DNA of 10,396 nt from Nanobdellota archaeon (GTDB taxonomy: Archaea; Nanobdellota; Nanobdellia; Woesearchaeales; JAHJBD01). The position numbers were made by a program, and so were the translations under genes. Where the stretch lies: positions 1 through 10,396 of the forward strand of contig JAHJBD010000113.1 in assembly GCA_018813725.1 (NCBI GenBank), in the 5' to 3' direction. How positions within the stretch are numbered: position 1 is the stretch's first letter; each line of letters starts with the position of its first letter. The notes below the pieces were generated by a model that was not told the DNA's origin, ran no database searches, and saw only the letters and a program-made list of their open reading frames with translations. Shown here piece by piece: positions 6,684-10,396 of the stretch.

Positions 6684-7775
6684 TTAAATCTCGTCGAAGA
6701 GATATGGCTTTAAGAATTCAATATTTCCCTTATCTAAGATATAAGAACTTGACACAGTTAGATATTCAATTTTGTCAAGTATATTTGCTCTATCTAGTAT
6801 CCCCTGAGCAATTAATTTTTTAACATTATCAACGCCAATGAAATCTTGGGCAAGCATCTTACATACACCAGATTGGCTGGTTCCAAGAGATTTAGCTAAT
6901 TTAGATTGGGAAATCTGTCTTAGACTACAAAGTGTTCCTGATCTAAAATGCAAAGAGAATCTTGAATTCTTGATAAGCCTAAGAAATTTCATTCTTTTTT
7001 GAGTGTGCAAATCCATCAATCCCTTTCTAAAAAAGATAATCATATTCTCATAACCGCAGAAGTACAGTGTGCCTTTAAGATTATCTTTGCAAGATATCTT
7101 CTCTTCAAATAAACATGATGCAACAAACTGCGCTAATCCTGATTCTGTTTTGGGATTATAAGAATAACTTATGTTCTCTATAGTAGAATATATACTATGC
7201 TTCATGTGGCCTTCTGCAGCAAATAAGCCCCTTAGAAATGCCCTCCTTAGGATAGGATCCTTAATTATTTGGTCTTGAAGAATATAAAAAAGCTGAAGAT
7301 ACAATAATTGAAAGATCTTGTTTGATATCTGGATGAAAAGGGTGCAGCCCTGATTTCTTTGAGAAAAATAGTGTGTAATGTTTTTTTCCGATATTTTAAA
7401 GATATTTGAGATGTGTTTCTTCTGTCTTGAAGTGTCTTTAAGATTAGATACTACATAGAATTGAATATTTTCTGGTTTTATCCAAAAGCTTTGTATCAGC
7501 CAGTCATATATTATTTTTACTAGCTCAAAATTTTTGTTAGCAAAATTATAGTGAGTATTTTCTAAAGAAGGGCTGTTTAAACCGTCCCCAAGAGATAACG
7601 AGAAAGCCTGAATGAACTCTTCAGTTATTAGTAGTTTTGTAGGAAACAAATGACTGCTCCCCTTGCCCAATGTCCTGTAAGAAACAAATAAACCGCCTTC
7701 CTGGTATACTTGTTTCAGGTTGTATCCGCTTCGATTTGTTTTGGGTAAGACTTCAGAGATATTAAGAGATTTCAC
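6684..7775 (-). CDS. Free-standing LAGLIDADG homing-endonuclease-like protein with C-terminal HTH
   Basis: About 363 residues from a GTG at 7775. I prefer this to a TTG at 7790 because the TATA box (7801-7808) is centred only 14 bp from the TTG but about 30 bp from the GTG. LSLGDG (60-65) and FLRGLFAAEGH (180-190) are the paired helices of a two-repeat LAGLIDADG domain; Asp64 and Glu188 would be the metal-binding catalytic acids. Residues about 285-325 (RQISQSKLAKSLGTSQSGV) form an XRE-like helix-turn-helix, so the protein could bind DNA through both parts. No intein splice-junction blocks and no host gene surround it, so it is stand-alone. The sequence is rich in Phe, Ile, Lys and Asn and more AT-rich than its neighbours, compatible with mobility. 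Possible roles are homing nuclease or a domesticated regulator. Whether it cuts DNA is unknown. Confidence 0.7.
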   Translation of the reverse strand: MKSLNISEVLPKTNRSGYNLKQVYQEGGLFVSYRTLGKGSSHLFPTKLLITEEFIQAFSLSLGDGLNSPSLENTHYNFANKNFELVKIIYDWLIQSFWIKPENIQFYVVSNLKDTSRQKKHISNIFKISEKNITHYFSQRNQGCTLFIQISNKIFQLLYLQLFYILQDQIIKDPILRRAFLRGLFAAEGHMKHSIYSTIENISYSYNPKTESGLAQFVASCLFEEKISCKDNLKGTLYFCGYENMIIFFRKGLMDLHTQKRMKFLRLIKNSRFSLHFRSGTLCSLRQISQSKLAKSLGTSQSGVCKMLAQDFIGVDNVKKLIAQGILDRANILDKIEYLTVSSSYILDKGNIEFLKPYLFDEI

Positions 7776-7800
7776 TTTAACATAAGACAAGATTTGCTGG

Positions 7801-7808
7801 TTTAAATA
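7801..7808 (-). promoter_or_regulatory. TATA box for the LAGLIDADG gene
   Basis: Reads TATTTAAA on the minus strand, centred about 30 bp from the GTG at 7775, consistent with a nearly leaderless transcript. It decides the start choice for that gene. Confidence 0.45.
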
Positions 7809-7821
7809 CGCTACGTGCGTA
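7807..7821. promoter_or_regulatory. Inverted repeat TACGC-N5-GCGTA next to the LAGLIDADG TATA box
   Basis: A perfect 5-bp inverted repeat around TACGT, overlapping the upstream edge of the TATA box. It is GC-richer than its surroundings. The downstream gene encodes a helix-turn-helix, so autoregulation at this site is possible, but that is inference from position alone. Confidence 0.35.
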
Positions 7822-7838
7822 CCTGTCCTGTGTCCTGT
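7822..7838. repeat. Three CCTGT direct repeats
   Basis: CCTGT at 7822-7826, 7827-7831 and 7834-7838. This is a short iteration directly beside the inverted repeat upstream of the LAGLIDADG promoter. It may be part of the same regulatory region or a chance low-complexity tract. Confidence 0.4.
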
Positions 7839-7910
7839 GATATAGCAATATGACCTGAATCCTTAAGAATTTTCCAATATTAGACCCTAATACCACACGA
7901 CAATCTCACA

Positions 7911-7919
7911 CCTATGACC
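7911..7919. repeat. Left flanking direct repeat (candidate target-site duplication)
   Basis: CCTATGACC abuts the left terminal inverted repeat. The same 9 bases with one change (CCTATGTCC, 8085-8093) abut the right one. Direct repeats touching both ends of an inverted-repeat element are the usual mark of transposition. Confidence 0.55.
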
Positions 7920-8084
7920 GGCTTCATCCAAAAATTCAAGCTTCGCTTGGTTAGCATCGGCTTCAGCCTCGATATTGAGGGTAATAAGCTGACATCCCTG
8001 TAAGGGTCGTCACCCTGTCAGCTTTGATTTTTATAATTAAGAGGCTTACGCAGATTGATGCTAACCCATTTTTTGGATGAAGCC
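7920..8084. mobile_element. 165-bp MITE-like element or structured RNA locus
   Basis: Both ends carry a perfect 15-bp inverted repeat: GGCTTCATCCAAAAA at 7920-7934 and its complement at 8070-8084. A second pair, GGTTAGCATC (7949-7958) and GATGCTAACC (8057-8066), nests inside; the left arm is longer because of a hairpin CAAGC-TTC-GCTTG (7937-7949). Further hairpins are GGC-TTCA-GCC (7959-7968), CCTCG-ATAT-TGAGG (7967-7980) and a 9-bp stem AAGCTGACA/TGTCAGCTT (7986-7994 with 8016-8024). No protein of useful length is encoded. With the 9-bp flanking repeats, a non-autonomous transposable element is the best reading. A functional folded RNA is the alternative, because so many stems nest within each other. 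It sits 17 bp upstream of the topA TATA box. I do not recognise it as a tRNA, SRP RNA or RNase P RNA. Confidence 0.6.
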
Positions 8085-8093
8085 CCTATGTCC
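8085..8093. repeat. Right flanking direct repeat (candidate target-site duplication)
   Basis: CCTATGTCC, matching the left copy at 7911-7919 in 8 of 9 positions. The single difference would mean the insertion is not brand new. Confidence 0.55.
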
Positions 8094-8101
8094 CAAACAT
8101 T

Positions 8102-8109
8102 TTTATATG
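8102..8109 (+). promoter_or_regulatory. TATA box for topA
   Basis: TTTATATG centred about 25 bp before the ATG at 8130, the spacing expected for a leaderless archaeal transcript. It supports 8130 over the upstream in-frame starts at 8055/8058. The inserted element ends only 9 bp before the box's T-rich upstream edge. Confidence 0.6.
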
Positions 8110-8129
8110 CACTTGAATTTTGGTACTGT

Positions 8130-10355
8130 ATGGCATATACATTGATAATTTCTGAAAAGCCTGCAGCAGCAAAGAAGATAGCTGAGGCGCTTGCAGACGG
8201 AAAACCTATCAAGGAAAATCTCTTTGGCGTGCCGTATTTCAAGGTAACTCATGGCAAAAAAGATATTGTGGTTGCCTGCGCTGTAGGTCATCTGTATGCA
8301 CTAGACCAAGATAAGGGCAATCGAGCAGTTTTTCCAGTTTTTGACATCTCTTGGAAAGAAGCAGGCGAAGTTAGGAAAACAGCAGAATTTTCTTCAAAGT
8401 ATCTAAAAGTTATCAAGAAATTAGCTAAAGACGCTAATGAGTTTGTTATTGCAACAGACCTAGATATCGAAGGTGAGACAATAGGTTTTAACATATTAAG
8501 ATTTGCCTGTAGACAAAAGGATGGAAAACGTATGAGGTTCTCAACACTTACCAAGGAAGAATTAATAAAATCATTTGAGAACAGAACACCAACAATTGAT
8601 TGGGGTTTAGCTAAAGCAGGAGAAACCCGTCACTTCTTAGATTTTTATAATGGTATTAATTACAGCCGCGCACTTACGTCTGCTTACAAATCAACAGGCG
8701 GATTTAAGATACTATCAATAGGAAGGGTACAAGGTCCTGCGCTTAAGACAATTGTCGATAAAGAGAAGGAGATTAAAGCATTTATACCAGTACCTTATTG
8801 GCAGATTGAACTGAATGGAAAAGCTAAGCAGAGAGATATCAATGCATGGCACAAAGAGGATAAGTTCTGGGAAAAACAAAAAGCTGAAACAGTGATGACC
8901 AAAGTTAAGGGGCAGAAAGAAGGTATTGTCTCTTCGGTTGAAAAGAAAAGCTTCAAGCAGCAGCCGCCATTCCCATTTGACTTGACAAGTATGCAGGTTG
9001 AAGCATACAAAGTCCATAAGATTCAACCAAAAGATACACTAGCTATCGCACAAGAGCTTTACACTGCAGGATACATATCTTACCCAAGAACTTCATCTCA
9101 GGTATTGCCAAAGGAGATAGGATATTCTAAGATATTAAAACTATTATCTTCACAGCCTATGTACAAAGAGCTCTGTAACAAGCTTCTGAAAAAGCCTACT
9201 CTTAACCCAAATAATGGATCAAAGACTGACCCTGCGCATCCAGCTATATATCCAACAGGCATCGCCCCAGATGTTGAAGGCAGGGAGAGGAAGATATATG
9301 ACCTTATCGCCAGAAGATTCATGGCAACATTCAGTGATCCTGCTACAAGAGAGACTATGAAAGTGGACATCAATGTCAATGAAGAGATATTTATCGCAAA
9401 AGGTACAAGAACAACTGAAAAAGGATGGTTTGAGTTCTACGGGCCTTATGTTATGCTTGAAGAAGAAGAGCTTCCTCCTGTAACCCAGGGAGAAAAGATT
9501 GCAGTCAAGAAGATCCAGATGCATGAGAAAGAGACACAGCCTCCAAAAAGATACACTCCAGCTTCAATAATCAAAGAACTGGAGAAAAGGGGGCTTGGAA
9601 CTAAAGCTACGCGTGCATCCATAGTAGATACGCTTTTCCAAAGAAATTATGTTACTGGCACAAAGTCCATTGAAGCGACTGAGCTTGGCATAAGGACTAT
9701 CGCAACCTTAGAAAAATATGTTCCACGGATTATTGACGAGGAATTGACAAGGCATTTTGAGGATGAGATGGAATTGATCCGTGAGGAAAAGAAGGATAAG
9801 GATCAGGTCTTGGATGAATCAAAAGTAGCTATTGTCAAGATAATTGATGATTTTAAAAGCCATGAGAAAAAGATAGGAAAAGAGCTGAAAGCAGCGCAGA
9901 TTGAGACAAGGGATGCTTTGACAACAATAGGCAAATGCCCTAAGTGCAAAGAAGGCGACCTTCAGATAAGAAAAGGCAAGTTTGGAGCATTTGTGGCATG
10001 CAATAAATATCCTGACTGCAAGACCACATTCTCTTTGCCATCAAATGCTATGATCAAGCCATGCGGCAAAGTGTGTGAGATCTGCGGATATCCTATGGTA
10101 AAGGCGATAAAAAAGAAATCTGCTCAAGACTTCTGCTTAAATCCTGAATGCAAGTCTAAATATATTGAGGGAAAAGCAGGAAAAGAGGCAAAAGCTATCG
10201 CAAAGGGAGAGATCGAGAAGAAGTGCCCAACATGCGGTGCTAACTTAGCACTTAGGAAATCTATCTATGGGAGTTTTTTGGGCTGCTCAAACTATCCTAA
10301 ATGTAAATATACTGAGAAACTTGAGAACCAAACACCTGAGCAACCAAAACAATAA
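8130..10355 (+). CDS. topA: DNA topoisomerase IA, archaeal type with three zinc fingers
   Basis: Relaxes negatively supercoiled DNA by single-strand passage through a 5'-phosphotyrosine link. The 741-residue protein begins MAYTLIISEKP, where archaeal TopA proteins usually start. The TOPRIM domain has Glu9 (ISEKP) and the acidic motif DLDIEGE (110-116), which bind magnesium. GYISYPRT (314-321) carries the active-site Tyr318, and SIGRVQGP (196-203) and KRGLGTKATRASIVDTL (486-502) are further family signatures. The C-terminus has three zinc fingers: C603/C606/C624/C630; a middle one with Cys at 645, 649, 652, 669 and 674, one more than needed; and C699/C702/C719/C725. The start at 8130 is favoured by the TATA spacing and by homology; the frame stays open upstream to TTG 8055 and ATG 8058, inside the inserted element. 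No Shine-Dalgarno is visible. Identity is firm. Confidence 0.95.
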   Translation: MAYTLIISEKPAAAKKIAEALADGKPIKENLFGVPYFKVTHGKKDIVVACAVGHLYALDQDKGNRAVFPVFDISWKEAGEVRKTAEFSSKYLKVIKKLAKDANEFVIATDLDIEGETIGFNILRFACRQKDGKRMRFSTLTKEELIKSFENRTPTIDWGLAKAGETRHFLDFYNGINYSRALTSAYKSTGGFKILSIGRVQGPALKTIVDKEKEIKAFIPVPYWQIELNGKAKQRDINAWHKEDKFWEKQKAETVMTKVKGQKEGIVSSVEKKSFKQQPPFPFDLTSMQVEAYKVHKIQPKDTLAIAQELYTAGYISYPRTSSQVLPKEIGYSKILKLLSSQPMYKELCNKLLKKPTLNPNNGSKTDPAHPAIYPTGIAPDVEGRERKIYDLIARRFMATFSDPATRETMKVDINVNEEIFIAKGTRTTEKGWFEFYGPYVMLEEEELPPVTQGEKIAVKKIQMHEKETQPPKRYTPASIIKELEKRGLGTKATRASIVDTLFQRNYVTGTKSIEATELGIRTIATLEKYVPRIIDEELTRHFEDEMELIREEKKDKDQVLDESKVAIVKIIDDFKSHEKKIGKELKAAQIETRDALTTIGKCPKCKEGDLQIRKGKFGAFVACNKYPDCKTTFSLPSNAMIKPCGKVCEICGYPMVKAIKKKSAQDFCLNPECKSKYIEGKAGKEAKAIAKGEIEKKCPTCGANLALRKSIYGSFLGCSNYPKCKYTEKLENQTPEQPKQ

Positions 10356-10358
10356 AAG

Positions 10359-10366
10359 TTATATAT
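10359..10366 (+). promoter_or_regulatory. TATA box for the gene at the right edge
   Basis: TTATATAT starting 4 bp after the topA stop codon and centred about 25 bp ahead of an ATG at 10388. This matches the spacing seen for topA and nadC and suggests an independent promoter rather than read-through from topA. Confidence 0.4.
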
Positions 10367-10387
10367 TACTTATACTTTGTTCTTATC

Positions 10388-10396
10388 ATGAAGAGA
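10388..10396 (+). CDS. Start of an unidentified gene, cut by the window
   Basis: ATG AAG AGA (Met-Lys-Arg) follows a TATA box at the leaderless distance, 32 bp after the topA stop. Only three codons are visible, so nothing can be said of its product. The call rests on promoter spacing alone. Confidence 0.35.

Noticed and set aside
7822..7838. CCTGT repeats as a replication origin iteron or CRISPR-like array
   Set aside because: There are only three 5-bp units with irregular spacing and no replication gene (Cdc6/Orc1) or spacer structure nearby.
7920..8084. SRP RNA, RNase P RNA or tRNA in the structured element
   Set aside because: I saw no SRP helix-8 GGAAGG/GCAGCC-type motif, no RNase P conserved region such as GAGGAAAGTCC, no T-loop GTTCRANNC and no CCA-end cloverleaf. 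At 165 nt it is also short for SRP or RNase P RNA.
8055..8129. N-terminal extension of TopA from TTG 8055 or ATG 8058 as the main start
   Set aside because: The extra residues (MLTHFLDEAP and onward) come from the inserted element and its flank, whereas MAYTLIISEKP at 8130 fits both homology and TATA spacing. Kept only as an alternative in the findings.
6684..8129. Intron or intein hosting the LAGLIDADG gene
   Set aside because: The flanking genes (the isomerase and topA) are complete and uninterrupted, there are no intein splice residues, and no bulge-helix-bulge or group I core is visible.

Overview
The window looks like a piece of an AT-rich archaeal genome, most likely a DPANN-type lineage (Woesearchaeota/Pacearchaeota-like). 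This is inferred from four things: an archaeal-type topoisomerase IA with three C-terminal zinc fingers; a membrane protein with the KGQ(L/V)T(I/V)F leader that is common in those genomes; TATA boxes (TTTATAAA-like) about 25-28 bp ahead of start codons with essentially no Shine-Dalgarno sequence, implying leaderless mRNAs; and very tight gene packing with overlapping genes. No rRNA, tRNA or CRISPR array was seen, so the taxonomic placement is not proven.

Layout. (1) Positions 1-3187, minus strand: a three-gene, overlapping operon. It encodes a 50-residue ribbon-helix-helix (RHH) DNA-binding protein (3035-3187), a single-pass extracytoplasmic protein with two tandem cadherin/Ig-like domains (1765-3045), and a large secreted beta-rich protein that runs off the left edge (1-1768). 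(2) Positions 3188-3276: a compact divergent promoter region with two TATA boxes and TACT repeats that could be the RHH operator. (3) Positions 3277-5723, plus strand: nadC and nadB, overlapping by ATGA, encode quinolinate phosphoribosyltransferase and L-aspartate oxidase of de novo NAD synthesis. (4) Positions 5695-6612, minus strand: a triosephosphate-isomerase family protein of bacterial/eukaryotic type, convergent with nadB and overlapping its end by 29 bp. (5) Positions 6684-7775, minus strand: a free-standing LAGLIDADG homing-endonuclease-like protein with a C-terminal helix-turn-helix. (6) Positions 7776-8129: the only long gene-free stretch. It holds the promoter of the LAGLIDADG gene, short repeats, and a 165-bp element (7920-8084) with perfect 15-bp terminal inverted repeats, a 9-bp flanking direct repeat with one mismatch, and nested internal hairpins. 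(7) Positions 8130-10355, plus strand: topA. A further gene appears to start at 10388 but only its first codons are visible.

How the genes relate. NadB makes iminoaspartate; NadA (not in this window) would condense it with dihydroxyacetone phosphate to give quinolinate, which NadC converts to nicotinate mononucleotide. The neighbouring triosephosphate isomerase interconverts dihydroxyacetone phosphate and glyceraldehyde 3-phosphate, so it is metabolically linked to NadA's co-substrate, although it is on the other strand. The left operon appears to make cell-surface proteins under a small regulator. The most unusual element is the MITE-like or structured-RNA-like sequence placed just ahead of the topA promoter and beside the LAGLIDADG gene.
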